From: Bradyrhizobium sp. CCGE-LA001
Lineage (GTDB): Bacteria; Pseudomonadota; Alphaproteobacteria; Rhizobiales; Xanthobacteraceae
DNA: 64,000 nt
Direction of reading: 5' to 3'
NCBI RefSeq assembly: GCF_000296215.2
Contig: NZ_CP013949.1
Span: forward strand, 4,147,501 to 4,211,500
This document shows, in pieces, positions 1-9,140 of this stretch. A model generated the notes under the pieces. It was not told where the DNA came from. It saw only the letters and a list, made by a program, of their open reading frames with translations, and ran no database searches. Both the position numbers and the translations under genes were made by a program. Numbering within the stretch: position 1 is the first letter of the stretch; the number at the start of each line of letters is the position of its first letter.

Positions 1-636
1 ATCGCGCGGCGGAATTTTCGTCGGGTTGAGCAGCGACCAGATGATGATGTAGCCGGAATAGAGCGCGATCACGAGCAATCCCGGCAGGAAGCCCCCGAGG
101 AACACCTGAAGCACCGAGACATTCGCCGTGACCGCATAGACCACCATCGGGATCGAAGGCGGGATCAGGAGGCCGAGCGTGCCGGAGCCCGCGAGCGATC
201 CGAGGCTCAGGCTCTTGTCGTAGCCACGCTTGTCGAGCTCGGGCAGCGCGATTTTGCCGATCGTCGCGCAGGTCGCGGCCGACGAGCCGGACACCGCCGC
301 AAAGATGCCGCAGCCGATCACGTTCACATGCGTCAGCCGTCCCGGCAGCCACTGCACCCAGGGCGACAGGCCGCGGAACATTTCCTCCGACAATTTGGTG
401 CGGAACAGAATCTCGCCCATCCAGATGAACAACGGCAGCGCCGCCAGCGTCCAGGACGCGCTCGCGCTCCAGGTGGTGGTCGCTAGCACGGAGCCGAGCG
501 GCAGGCTCGTGGTCAGCGCCATCGCCACGAAGCCGACCAGCCCGAGCGAGACCGCGATCCAGACGCCGCTCCCGAGCAGCAGGATCATGACGCCGAGCAG
601 AATGAACGACAGCTCGATCATGCCGAGATTGGTCAT
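1..636 (-). CDS. TRAP transporter large permease (DctM-like), partial
   Basis: Inner-membrane large subunit of a TRAP transporter, which carries out the sodium- or proton-driven uptake of an organic acid delivered by a periplasmic binding protein. About 212 residues are visible, and the C-terminus lies beyond the left edge. The protein starts MTNLGMIELSF, then shows hydrophobic helices and the family-typical stretches SGSSAATCATIG and GLLIPPSIPMV. The start is supported by GGAGG just upstream of the ATG at 636. It begins 2 nt after the small-permease stop, so the two are translated together. The binding protein is not to the right, where an unrelated hydrolase gene sits; if it is linked it must be to the left of the window. 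The substrate cannot be read from the sequence. Confidence 0.92.
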   Translation of the reverse strand, partial: MTNLGMIELSFILLGVMILLLGSGVWIAVSLGLVGFVAMALTTSLPLGSVLATTTWSASASWTLAALPLFIWMGEILFRTKLSEEMFRGLSPWVQWLPGRLTHVNVIGCGIFAAVSGSSAATCATIGKIALPELDKRGYDKSLSLGSLAGSGTLGLLIPPSIPMVVYAVTANVSVLQVFLGGFLPGLLVIALYSGYIIIWSLLNPTKIPPRD

Positions 637-638
637 CC

Positions 639-1238
639 TCAACCTCCGCCGCCCTGCGAGATACGCTCGACGAACTCCTCCGGCGTCTCGTCCGGCGACC
701 CCTTCTCGTAACTGGGACGATTGCCGCCAATGACGTTGACCATCTCATCGATCAGCGCGATCGACAGGATCGCAAGGCCGCCGGCAAAGCCAAGCTGCGG
801 AATCCAGAGCGGAAGGGCGACGACGCCCTGCGCAACGTCGTTGAAGCGCCAGGAATCGTAGGTCATCTGCACCGCGTGGCGCGTGAAATAGAGGATGAAG
901 GCGGTGGCAATGCCGAGCGCCACGATCTCCGCGATCTGCTTGGTCCGCCCGTGCAGACGCTCGAGCAGCAGGCCGACGCGGATCATCTCTCCGCGCTTGA
1001 AGGTGTGAGCGAGGCCGAGGAAGGCCATCGCGGCCATGCACCAGGACGCGAAATCATCGCCGGCGGGGATGTTGATCGCAAACTGACGCCCGACCGACAT
1101 GACCATCATGATTGCGAAGATCGCAAACAGGAAGACGCCCGCGGCGTAGCCTGCACCGAGATAAAGGAGATCCAGAGCGCGTCGCACCAGTCCCCGAGCC
1201 GCTACATCGTCTCCTGCCAACACGATCCCCATCGTCAT
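639..1238 (-). CDS. TRAP transporter small permease (DctQ-like)
   Basis: Small membrane subunit (199 aa) that partners the DctM protein encoded immediately downstream. Four hydrophobic segments are visible: about residues 27-50, 62-80, 100-120 and 143-165. Family hallmarks are the middle stretch FLGLAHTFKRGEMIRVGLL and a short charged C-terminal tail ending in glycines. A second ATG two codons in is an equally possible start. The order small-then-large permease is normal for this family. A 160-nt gap separates it from the MBL-hydrolase gene upstream, so its promoter is probably there. Confidence 0.9.
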   Translation of the reverse strand: MTMGIVLAGDDVAARGLVRRALDLLYLGAGYAAGVFLFAIFAIMMVMSVGRQFAINIPAGDDFASWCMAAMAFLGLAHTFKRGEMIRVGLLLERLHGRTKQIAEIVALGIATAFILYFTRHAVQMTYDSWRFNDVAQGVVALPLWIPQLGFAGGLAILSIALIDEMVNVIGGNRPSYEKGSPDETPEEFVERISQGGGG

Positions 1239-1398
1239 ACGAGGCGATTCAAACGGACACCGGCGCGTGCACGTCAGTGCCGGTGTTGCCTCAATATCGC
1301 TCTCTGCCCAGCGCCTGTCTTTCAGACGTTAGATCAACATGATGGTGTAGACGGAAGCAAGGTCTATGCCGGCAGGCAGAGGAGTTTCCACCGCGGGT

Positions 1399-2196
1399 TT
1401 AGCGCGTTTCCAAGCGCAGCCCGTCATAGGCCGGCACCACGCCGGCGGGCAGCGACAGCCGGAGGACCTCGTAATCGACCTCGTAGGCCATGTTGGTGAT
1501 GACCGCGCGTTTCGGCTTGAATCGCTCGATCCATGACAGCGCGTCGTTGACGCTGAAATGACTGGAATGGGTGGTGTAACGCAAACCATCGACGATCCAG
1601 AGATCGAGGTTTTCGAGTGCGCCCCAGCTCTCACGCGGGATGTCATGGAGATCGGGCGTATAGGCGGCATCCCCGATGCGGTAGCCGAGCGCGGGAATCT
1701 TGCCGTGCTGCACCAGAAAGGCGGTCATCGTCACCGCACCACCCTTCCCCACGATCGTCTGGCTCTCGCCCGCCTCGATCGAATGCTGCGTCAGGATCGG
1801 CGGATAATCGCTCCCTTCCGGCGAGATGAAGCAATAGGAGAACCGCGACATGATATCCTTGGCGGTCGACTGATTGAGGTAGGTTGGGATGCGCTGACGC
1901 ATCTTCATGACGACCGAGCGCAGATCGTCCATGCCATGGGTCTGGTCGGCGTGCTCGTGGGTCAGGAACACGGCGTCGATGTGGTCGACATCGGCCGACA
2001 GCAATTGCTCGCGCAGGTCGGGGGACGTGTCGATCACGATGCGCGTGGTGCCGTGCTCGGAGGTGCGTTCGACCAGCAGCGAACAGCGACGACGGCGGTT
2101 CTTGGGATTGTTGGGATCGCAGGCGCCCCAGCCGAGCGCCGGGCGCGGCACGCCGGCGGAGGAGCCGCATCCCAGGATCGTCAGCGTCAGCGTCAT
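1399..2196 (-). CDS. MBL-fold metallo-hydrolase (PhnP-like phosphodiesterase family)
   Basis: Cytosolic metallo-beta-lactamase-fold hydrolase of 265 aa. It opens with the family signature LGCGSSAGVP (residues 8-17). The metal site is around residues 80-88, reading HEHADQTHG, so the usual HxHxDH has Gln in its last position with His87 nearby. A later DLWIVDGLRY and HFSVNDAL match the PhnP/phosphoribosyl cyclic phosphodiesterase group. The ATG overlaps the stop of the TatD-like gene by 4 nt (ATGA), which indicates translational coupling in the metG-tatD-MBL run. The natural substrate is unknown; the family assignment is firm but PhnP activity is only a guess. Confidence 0.85.
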   Translation of the reverse strand: MTLTLTILGCGSSAGVPRPALGWGACDPNNPKNRRRRCSLLVERTSEHGTTRIVIDTSPDLREQLLSADVDHIDAVFLTHEHADQTHGMDDLRSVVMKMRQRIPTYLNQSTAKDIMSRFSYCFISPEGSDYPPILTQHSIEAGESQTIVGKGGAVTMTAFLVQHGKIPALGYRIGDAAYTPDLHDIPRESWGALENLDLWIVDGLRYTTHSSHFSVNDALSWIERFKPKRAVITNMAYEVDYEVLRLSLPAGVVPAYDGLRLETR

Positions 2197-2984
2197 GCGC
2201 CTTCCGGAACCTTCACCTTGGAGAACAGACGGAAGAAGTTCTCGGTGGTCTGACGCGAGATATCTTCCAGCGACACGCCGCGCGTCTCAGCAAGCACTTT
2301 GGCGACCTCGACGACATAAGCCGGCTCGTTGCGTTTGCCCCGGAACTTCCCGGGCGCAAGATAGGGCGAGTCTGTTTCAACCAGAATACGGTCGGACGGC
2401 AGTTCGGCCGCCAGCGCACGCAGGGCCTCCGATTTCTTGAAAGTGAGGATTCCCGTGAAACCGATATAGAGCCCCAGCGCCACCGCCTTCAGTGCAAGCT
2501 CGCGCCCGCCCGTGTAACAATGCAGCACGCCGCGAAACGATCCTCGCCCCGCCTCCTCCTCGAGGATACGCGCGCAGTCCTCGTCCGCCTCGCGGGTGTG
2601 GATCACCAGCGGCAGGCCGGTCGCGCGGGCCGCGGCGATGTGGGCGCGAAAGCCCCTCGCCTGCGCCTCTGGCGAGCCGTTGTCGTAGAAATAATCGAGC
2701 CCGGCTTCACCGAGCGCGACGACCTTGGGATGCTCCGTCAGCGCGACCAGCTCGTCCGCCGCGATGCCGTCCTCCTCGTCCGCATTGTGCGGATGGGTGC
2801 CGACCGAGCAATAGACGTCGTCATAACGCGCGACGATGGCCAGAAGCTGGTTCAGCTTCCTCACCCGCGTCGAGATCGTGACCATACGTGCGATGCCGGC
2901 TGCGCGCGCCCGCGACACGATCCCGTCGAGATCATCCGCAAAGTCGGGAAAATCCAGATGACAATGGCTGTCGACCAGCATCAC
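2193..2984 (-). CDS. TatD-family deoxyribonuclease/metal hydrolase
   Basis: Cytosolic TIM-barrel metal-dependent hydrolase of 263 aa. TatD homologues act as 3'-5' DNases; this clade (YcfH-like) is commonly found beside holB and metG. Visible family motifs are VDSHCHLDF near the N-terminus (two metal-binding His), GEAGLDYF with the central Glu, LPLVIHTREA, GVLHCYTGG and VETDSPYLAP with the C-terminal Asp. The length is normal for the family. It starts 10 nt after the metG stop and overlaps the following MBL gene by 4 nt. Two adjacent ATG codons make the start ambiguous by one residue. Confidence 0.93.
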   Translation of the reverse strand: MMLVDSHCHLDFPDFADDLDGIVSRARAAGIARMVTISTRVRKLNQLLAIVARYDDVYCSVGTHPHNADEEDGIAADELVALTEHPKVVALGEAGLDYFYDNGSPEAQARGFRAHIAAARATGLPLVIHTREADEDCARILEEEAGRGSFRGVLHCYTGGRELALKAVALGLYIGFTGILTFKKSEALRALAAELPSDRILVETDSPYLAPGKFRGKRNEPAYVVEVAKVLAETRGVSLEDISRQTTENFFRLFSKVKVPEGA

Positions 2985-2994
2985 GCGAACGCCT

Positions 2995-4989
2995 TCAGGC
3001 CGCCGGCTCGATGTAGCGCGGGAACGCCGGCGTCGGCGCCGGCAAGGTCGAGCCGGGCGCGATCCGCGTGGCGCCGCCGAGCATCATGAAATTGCGCTCC
3101 TCCGCGGGGATGCCGAGACTGTCGAGCAGCAATCCCGAGGCTGTCGGCATCGCCGGCTGGGCCAGGATCGCGATCTGGCGCACGACCTCGGCGGTGACAT
3201 AGAGCACCGTCTTCTGCCTGATAGGGTCGGTCTTGGCGAGCGCCCATGGCGCCTCGCCCGCGAAATAGCGATTGGCTTCCGCCACCACCGCCCACACGGC
3301 ATTGAGCCAGTGATGGATCTGCTGCGTCGCCATGGCTTCGCGCGATGCGGCGATCATGCCGTCGGCCATCGCCAGGATGGCCTTGTCATTGTCGCTGAAC
3401 TCGCCCGGCTCCGGCAGCACGCCGCCGAGTTGCTTGGCGATCATCGACAATGAGCGTTGCGCAAGGTTGCCGAGGTCGTTGGCGAGATCCGCATTGATCC
3501 GCGCAACGATGGCCTCGTGGTTGTAATTGCCGTCTTGGCCGAACGGCACCTCGCGCAGAAAGAAGTATCGCAACTGGTCGACGCCGTACTGGTCGGCGAG
3601 GTTGAATGGATCGACAGTGTTGCCGACCGACTTCGACATCTTCTCGCCCCTGTTGAACAGGAAGCCGTGGGCATAGACCCGCTTCGGCAGCGGAATCCCC
3701 GCAGACATCAGGAACGCCGGCCAATACACGGCGTGGAAACGGATGATGTCCTTGCCGATGATGTGCACGTCGGCCGGCCAATAGCGCCAATTCGCGTCCT
3801 GCTCGTCGGGGAAGCCGACGCCGGTGATGTAGTTGGTCAGCGCGTCGACCCAGACATACATCACGTGCTCTTCGTCGCCTGGCACCTTCACGCCCCAATC
3901 GAACGTCGTCCGCGAGATCGAGAGATCGCGCAGGCCACCTTTGACGAAGCTCACCACCTCGTTCTTGCGCGAGTCAGGCCCGACGAATTCGGGGTGGTCT
4001 GCATAAAGCCTGAGTAGCTTGTCCTGGTACGCCGACAGGCGGAAGAAATAGCTCTTCTCCTCAACCCATTCGACCGGCGTGCCCTGCGGGCCGAGCCGGA
4101 CCCCGTCGCCGTTTACGCGCGTTTCGTCCTCGGCGTAATACGCCTCGTCCCGCACGGAGTACCAACCGGCATAAGTGTCGGCATAGATGTCGCCGTTTGC
4201 TTCCATGCGCCGCCAGATCTCCTGGCTGGAGCGATGATGCTGCTCCTCGGTGGTGCGGATGAAGCGGTCGAACGACACGTTCAGACGCTGGTCCATTTCC
4301 TTGAAGCGGCCGGCATTGCGGGCCGCGAGCGCGGAGACGGACATGTTCTCGCCGGCCGCCGTCTGAACCATTTTCTGACCATGCTCGTCGGTGCCAGTCA
4401 GGAAGAACACGTCCTTGCCGTCGAGCCGGGCAAAGCGCGCCAGCACGTCGGTCGAGATCGCCTCATAGGCGTGACCGATATGCGGGCTGCCATTGGGATA
4501 GGCGATCGCCGTCGTGATGTAGAAGACGTTATCGCGAGCGGGAGCGGCGACGGGCGCTGCGACCTGCGAAGCCGCAGCGGGCTTTGGCGCACGCGGTGCC
4601 TTAGGCTTGGACACTTTTGGCTTGGACACCTGGGACTTCAACGTCTCCGGCGGCGTAGCGACGGCAGCCGGAGCGGACGTCACGGCGGACGCAGCCGCCC
4701 TTGCCTTCTTGGCCACCTGCTTCGCCGAAGTCTTGGCCGGTGTCTTGGCCGGTGTCTTGGCAGCCTTCTTTACCGCCTTCTTGGCGGCAGGCTGCTTCTT
4801 AGCCGCCTTCTTGGACGTCTTCGCAGTGCCCTTCTTCAGGCCCCTCTTGGCAGCAGTCTTCTTGGCCTTTTTCACAGCTTTGCGCGCGAGCGCCTTCACA
4901 GCCTTCTTCGCGGTTTTCTTGACGGTCTTCTTCGCAGCCTTCTTGCCGCTCTTGCGTTTGACGGTTTTCTTAGCTCGCGATGCCACCAC
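2995..4989 (-). CDS. metG: Methionyl-tRNA synthetase with lysine-rich N-terminal extension
   Basis: Class I aminoacyl-tRNA synthetase that charges tRNA-Met. From the chosen GTG start it is 664 aa. The first ~150 residues are not synthetase: they are lysine/alanine-rich (AKK, AKT and PAK repeats, including tandem KTPA), resembling a histone H1 tail, followed by a Ser/Pro/Ala linker. The catalytic core then begins at about residue 153, with HIGH at 170-173 and the KMSKS loop in EKMSKSVGNTVDP. The GTG at 4989 (or the next codon, also GTG) has AAAGGA just upstream; an in-frame ATG further out lies inside holB and looks unlikely. It starts about 45 nt after holB and is probably in the same transcript. 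Confidence 0.93.
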   Translation of the reverse strand: MVASRAKKTVKRKSGKKAAKKTVKKTAKKAVKALARKAVKKAKKTAAKRGLKKGTAKTSKKAAKKQPAAKKAVKKAAKTPAKTPAKTSAKQVAKKARAAASAVTSAPAAVATPPETLKSQVSKPKVSKPKAPRAPKPAAASQVAAPVAAPARDNVFYITTAIAYPNGSPHIGHAYEAISTDVLARFARLDGKDVFFLTGTDEHGQKMVQTAAGENMSVSALAARNAGRFKEMDQRLNVSFDRFIRTTEEQHHRSSQEIWRRMEANGDIYADTYAGWYSVRDEAYYAEDETRVNGDGVRLGPQGTPVEWVEEKSYFFRLSAYQDKLLRLYADHPEFVGPDSRKNEVVSFVKGGLRDLSISRTTFDWGVKVPGDEEHVMYVWVDALTNYITGVGFPDEQDANWRYWPADVHIIGKDIIRFHAVYWPAFLMSAGIPLPKRVYAHGFLFNRGEKMSKSVGNTVDPFNLADQYGVDQLRYFFLREVPFGQDGNYNHEAIVARINADLANDLGNLAQRSLSMIAKQLGGVLPEPGEFSDNDKAILAMADGMIAASREAMATQQIHHWLNAVWAVVAEANRYFAGEAPWALAKTDPIRQKTVLYVTAEVVRQIAILAQPAMPTASGLLLDSLGIPAEERNFMMLGGATRIAPGSTLPAPTPAFPRYIEPAA

Positions 4990-5033
4990 GAATTCCTTTA
5001 CCGGCTTCTCGAAATTTGGAAACGGCTCTGCGC

Positions 5034-6080
5034 CTAGCGCGTTGCGTCCGCCAGCCAGCCGAACACCGAGAAAACCAAGGGCTTGCGCTCCAGATTGTAG
5101 GTTTCGGTGTCGCGCGCAGCGCGGACGATCTTTTCCCATACCTCAGCTAGTCGCGCAAGGCGCGGCAGGTTCTGGTTGGCATTGGCTTCGTCCGCATGCA
5201 GGCGCTCCGCGATCCAGCGGTCGATGCCGTCGAAGAAGGCCGCGAGCGCGACGCGGTCGCTGCTGCCGAGCGAATCTCCGAGCGTGTGCAATTCGCGCGG
5301 ATCGACCTGCGGCAGACGCGCGAGCAGCGCCGCCGTGCGCTGCTGGAGCTTGAGCGCATCGCCGCCGAGCAGCGTCAGCGCCCGTGCAACACTGCCCTCC
5401 GAGGCTTCGGCCGCCTCGCGCAGCGCCGGATCGCTCGGATCGAGATCGGCCGCCGAGGCTGCAGCGCCGATCACATCGTCCGTGGCGAGCGGGCGAAGCC
5501 GCAGCTTGCGGCAGCGCGACTGGATCGTGGCGAGCACGCGTGCGGGCGCGTGGCTGACCAGCAGGAAGAGCGATCGCTGCGGGGGCTCTTCGAGGATCTT
5601 CAGCAGCGCGTTAGCTGCATTGGGGTTCAGCTCGTCGACGGTGTCGACGATGCAGACGCGCCAGCCTTCGGCGGCGGCCGTGGAGCCGAAGAAGCCGATC
5701 GTCTCGCGCGTCTCATCGACCGTGATGACAGTGCGCATCACGCCTCGGTCGTTGGCGGTGCGCTCCAGCGTCAGCAGGCCACCATGCGAACTCGCCGCGA
5801 CCTGTCGAGCCACGGAATCATCGGGACCGATCGCAAGGTCCTCGGCGTGCTGCACCGAGGGCGCCATCGGCTGACCATGGGCGAGCACGAAGCGCGCCAT
5901 GCGATAGGCCAGCGTTGCCTTGCCGATCCCCTGCGGTCCGCCGATCAGCCAGGCATGCGGGATGCGCCCGCTGCGATAGGCTGCGAGCAGCGCCGCCTCG
6001 GCCTCGCGATGGCCGAACAGCCTCGACGTTTCGCGCGGATGCGCAATCGCGGTTTCGCGCTCGGTCTGGCGCGGGCTCAT
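5034..6080 (-). CDS. holB: DNA polymerase III delta-prime subunit
   Basis: Clamp-loader subunit of the replicative polymerase, 348 aa. The AAA+ domain shows a P-loop GGPQGIGKAT at about residues 47-56, the typical LLKILEEPP segment, and a VSHAPARVLATIQSRC stretch corresponding to the SRC motif. The ATG at 6080 overlaps the tmk stop by 4 nt, which favours it over longer in-frame starts that would lie inside tmk. I see no four-cysteine zinc module of the kind found in E. coli delta-prime. The tmk-holB-metG-tatD order is common in alphaproteobacteria. Confidence 0.92.
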   Translation of the reverse strand: MSPRQTERETAIAHPRETSRLFGHREAEAALLAAYRSGRIPHAWLIGGPQGIGKATLAYRMARFVLAHGQPMAPSVQHAEDLAIGPDDSVARQVAASSHGGLLTLERTANDRGVMRTVITVDETRETIGFFGSTAAAEGWRVCIVDTVDELNPNAANALLKILEEPPQRSLFLLVSHAPARVLATIQSRCRKLRLRPLATDDVIGAAASAADLDPSDPALREAAEASEGSVARALTLLGGDALKLQQRTAALLARLPQVDPRELHTLGDSLGSSDRVALAAFFDGIDRWIAERLHADEANANQNLPRLARLAEVWEKIVRAARDTETYNLERKPLVFSVFGWLADATR

Positions 6081-6763
6081 CGCGATAGCACCGATGCTGG
6101 GGTGGGAAGGAGACGTTCGCGCAGCGCCGTCCAGATGCGCCCGGCAACCGTATCGGGATCGGAATTTGCGTCGATCATCACACAACGCGCGGGCTCTTCC
6201 GCAGCGATCTTCCGATAGGCATCGCGGAGATCTTGGTGGAACTTGAGGTTCTCGCCCTCGAAGCGGTCGGGCGTGGCGCTGCCGCGGCGCGCGGCGGCGC
6301 GCTGCAGGCCGATCTCGACCGGCAGGTCGAGGATGATGGTGAGGTCCGGCTTGAGATCGCCGATCGTGACACGCTGCATGGCATTGATCAGGCCAGCCGG
6401 CACGCGGCCGAGGCTGCCCTGGTAGGCCCGCGTCGAGTCGGCGAAACGGTCGCAAAGCACCCAGGCGCCCTGGTTGAGCGCGGGCTGAATCACGCTGCGG
6501 ACATGGTCGTCGCGGGCTGCGGCGAACAGCAGCGTCTCGGCCTCGGGCCCGAGCAGCTTGCCCATTCCCGACAGTACCAGATGGCGCATGATCTCTGCGC
6601 CCGGGGAGCCGCCCGGCTCGCGCGTGACCAGGATGCGCATCCTTGCCGCCTTGAGGCGATCGGCAAGCTTCTTGATCTGGGTCGACTTGCCTGTCCCCTC
6701 ACCACCTTCAAAGGTGATGAAGCGTCCGCGTCCAGACGGCCAGCGTACCGCACTTTCACTCAT
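6077..6763 (-). CDS. tmk: Thymidylate kinase
   Basis: Phosphorylates dTMP to dTDP in DNA precursor synthesis; cytosolic, 228 aa. The P-loop FEGGEGTGKST is at about residues 18-28, followed by LVTREPGGSPGAE and the CDRFADSTRAYQG signature that positions the nucleotide. The length is slightly above the usual 210 because of about ten extra N-terminal residues before the beta strand. It follows the carboxypeptidase gene by 2 nt and overlaps holB by 4 nt, so all three are almost certainly co-transcribed. Confidence 0.95.
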   Translation of the reverse strand: MSESAVRWPSGRGRFITFEGGEGTGKSTQIKKLADRLKAARMRILVTREPGGSPGAEIMRHLVLSGMGKLLGPEAETLLFAAARDDHVRSVIQPALNQGAWVLCDRFADSTRAYQGSLGRVPAGLINAMQRVTIGDLKPDLTIILDLPVEIGLQRAAARRGSATPDRFEGENLKFHQDLRDAYRKIAAEEPARCVMIDANSDPDTVAGRIWTALRERLLPTPASVLSR

Positions 6764-6765
6764 GG

Positions 6766-8028
6766 TCAGAGCTTCTCGGCGCCTGCGCGGAACATGCCGA
6801 TCACGAGCTCGCTGGCACCGTCGATCGCGCGGCGCATGGTCGAGCCGGTGCCAACAGCATCGGCGGCATAGACCGGCGTTTCCACCGCAATGTTACCGCT
6901 GCGCCAGACTTTCACCACGCCGATCTTCTGGCCGGCCTCGACCGGCGCCCGCACCGGGCCGCTGTAGACGACGCGGGCGATCAGCTTGTCGCTGCCGTTC
7001 CTGTGCACCATCACCTTCACGGGCGTCTTGGCGACGAGCTTGACCGAACGGCTCTCGCCGCCGAACACCTTGGCATAGCCGACGGGCTGCTCGGCCGCGA
7101 TCAGCGTGCGGGTCTCGAAATTGCGAAAGCCCCATTCCAGCATCTTCTTGGCTTCCGTGGCACGGTCATCAGGATCGTCCAATCCGTTGACCACCACGAT
7201 CAGCCGCGTGCCGTTCTGCACGGCCGAGCCGACCATGCCGTAGCCGCCCTCCTTGGTGAAGCCGGTCTTGAGGCCGTCGGCGCCTTCCATCGAATTGAGC
7301 AGCGGATTGCGGTTGGGCTGGCGGATCTTGTTCCAGGTGAACTCCTTCTCGCCGAACAGTTTGTAGAACTCGGGGAAATCCAGGATGATATGCCGGGCGA
7401 GCATGCCGAGCTCGCGCACCGTCATCTTGTTGCCGGGATCAGGCAAGCCACTCGCGTTGGCGAAGGTCGATCGGGTAAGGCCGAGCTCGCGCGCGCGCTT
7501 GGTCATGAAATCGGCCGCGAAGATCCGCTCGTTGCCCGCCATGGCCTCGGCGAGCGCGATGCAGGCATCGTTGCCGCTCTGGATGATCGCCCCATGCAGG
7601 AGATCGTCGACCGAGACCTTGCTGTTGATCGCGGCGAACATGGTCGAGCCGCCCGAGGGCGCCCCGCCCCTGCGCCAGGCATTCTCGCTGATCCGGTACT
7701 CGTCGGTCAGCTTGATGTCGCCCTTCTTGACGGCGTTGAAGACGACCTCTGCGGTCATCAGCTTCATCATGCTGGAGGGCGCGCGCAACTCGTCAGCGTT
7801 CTTCTCGAACAGCACGCTGCCCGAGGAGGCCTCGATCAGGATCGCAGTCGGGGCATCGCCGTCGAAACCCGTGTCTTCTGCTTTCTTCGCGCCCTGGACG
7901 CTCTGGTTGGCGGCGTAGATCGCCCCGCCCCAGCCGATGCCCATGACCAGAACCGCCGCGATCAGCCCGCGCGCCAGCGCACCGGCGGTGAGCCGGGGGC
8001 GACGAAGCTGGGAAAGAAGAAATGCCAT
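6766..8028 (-). CDS. D-alanyl-D-alanine carboxypeptidase (PBP5/6-type, peptidase S11)
   Basis: Periplasmic penicillin-binding protein that trims the terminal D-Ala from peptidoglycan stem peptides, 420 aa. A hydrophobic N-terminal segment (about 18-40) is a signal peptide or anchor. Catalytic motifs are all present: SxxK as SMMK at 86-89, SGN at 151-153 and KTG at 254-256. The C-terminal beta-rich domain follows, ending in an amphipathic tail usual for membrane attachment. It heads the minus-strand run that continues into tmk and holB. A 155-nt divergent region separates it from the plus-strand hydrolase gene. Confidence 0.94.
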   Translation of the reverse strand: MAFLLSQLRRPRLTAGALARGLIAAVLVMGIGWGGAIYAANQSVQGAKKAEDTGFDGDAPTAILIEASSGSVLFEKNADELRAPSSMMKLMTAEVVFNAVKKGDIKLTDEYRISENAWRRGGAPSGGSTMFAAINSKVSVDDLLHGAIIQSGNDACIALAEAMAGNERIFAADFMTKRARELGLTRSTFANASGLPDPGNKMTVRELGMLARHIILDFPEFYKLFGEKEFTWNKIRQPNRNPLLNSMEGADGLKTGFTKEGGYGMVGSAVQNGTRLIVVVNGLDDPDDRATEAKKMLEWGFRNFETRTLIAAEQPVGYAKVFGGESRSVKLVAKTPVKVMVHRNGSDKLIARVVYSGPVRAPVEAGQKIGVVKVWRSGNIAVETPVYAADAVGTGSTMRRAIDGASELVIGMFRAGAEKL

Positions 8029-8183
8029 GGCTCAAGCCCTGAGAGCGGCGTTCTAACAGTTGGAATAGGCGCGAACAACACAGGGTTGGACACGCGATCC
8101 AGAGATTGCACGATTCTCGTCGCGCCCCTATCGTGGCACATCACATTTCCCGACCAAACCCCTGAAACAAGGCCGAAAAGCGA

Positions 8184-9140
8184 ATGTCCTCAACCCGGAT
8201 GATCAAGGCCAACGGGATCGACCTCTTCATCCGCGAGCAGGGCCAGGGGCCGCTCGTGGTGCTGTGTCATGGCTGGCCCGAACTGTCCTATTCCTGGCGC
8301 CATCAGATCCCGGCTCTGGCGGCGGCCGGCTTTCGTGTTGTCGCCCCCGACATGCGCGGCTACGGCCAGAGCGCAGCGCCGCCCGACGTGGCCGCCTATT
8401 CCATTTTCGATACCGTCGGCGACATCGTCGGCCTGGTCCAGGCCCTGGGTGAGAGCAAGGCGATGGTGGTCGGGCACGACTGGGGCGCACCGGTGGCCTG
8501 GCACGCGGCGCTGTTCCGCCCTGACATCTTCACGGCGGTCGCCGGCCTGAGCGTGCCGCCACCCTTCCGCGGCCGCGGCAGGCCGCTCGACCTGCTGCGC
8601 CAGGGTGGCATCACGAACTTCTATTGGCAGTATTTCCAGACGCCGGGCGTCGCCGAGGCCGAGCTTGAGCGTGACGTCGCCCGCACCATGCGCATCGTGC
8701 TCGGCGGGCGCGGCTTGGCCGATCCCTCAGCGGCGATGTTCGTGCAGGAAGGCAGGGGCTTTCTCGGCCATGCCGGCGCCGAGGAGCCGCTGCCCGGCTG
8801 GCTGAGCGAGGCTGACCTCGCCTATTTCACCGAAAGCTTCCGCAAGTCCGGCTTCCGCGGCGGGCTGAACTGGTACCGCAACATCGACCGCAATTGGGAG
8901 CTGACGGCGCCTTGGCAGGATGCCCAGATTCACCAGCCCTCGCTGTTCATCGCCGGCTCGAAGGACGCCGTCATCACGGGCCTGATCGGGGCCAAGCGCG
9001 TCAACGAGCTCGAGCGCGTGCTACCCAACCTCAAGTGCAAGCTGATCCTCGACGGTGCCGGCCATTGGGTCCAGCAGGAGCGTCCCGAGGAGGTGAACGC
9101 GGCCCTGGTGACGTTTGTAAAGGAGAGCGCGGCTCAGTAG
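8184..9140 (+). CDS. Alpha/beta hydrolase, epoxide-hydrolase-like
   Basis: Cytosolic alpha/beta hydrolase of 318 aa. The oxyanion-side motif HGWPE is at 29-33. The nucleophile elbow is GHDWG with Asp99, as in soluble epoxide hydrolases and haloalkane dehalogenases, which use Asp rather than Ser. HGWP together with a late GAGHWVQQERP (catalytic His) favours epoxide hydrolase, but the substrate is unknown. It has its own promoter region, divergent from the carboxypeptidase gene. Its stop overlaps the convergent rlpA stop by 7 nt. Confidence 0.88.
   Translation: MSSTRMIKANGIDLFIREQGQGPLVVLCHGWPELSYSWRHQIPALAAAGFRVVAPDMRGYGQSAAPPDVAAYSIFDTVGDIVGLVQALGESKAMVVGHDWGAPVAWHAALFRPDIFTAVAGLSVPPPFRGRGRPLDLLRQGGITNFYWQYFQTPGVAEAELERDVARTMRIVLGGRGLADPSAAMFVQEGRGFLGHAGAEEPLPGWLSEADLAYFTESFRKSGFRGGLNWYRNIDRNWELTAPWQDAQIHQPSLFIAGSKDAVITGLIGAKRVNELERVLPNLKCKLILDGAGHWVQQERPEEVNAALVTFVKESAAQ

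Noticed and set aside
4234..5353. Leucine- or alanine-rich plus-strand frames opposite the metG tail
   Set aside because: They are the reverse reading of the AAG/GCC-rich repeats and have no independent evidence.
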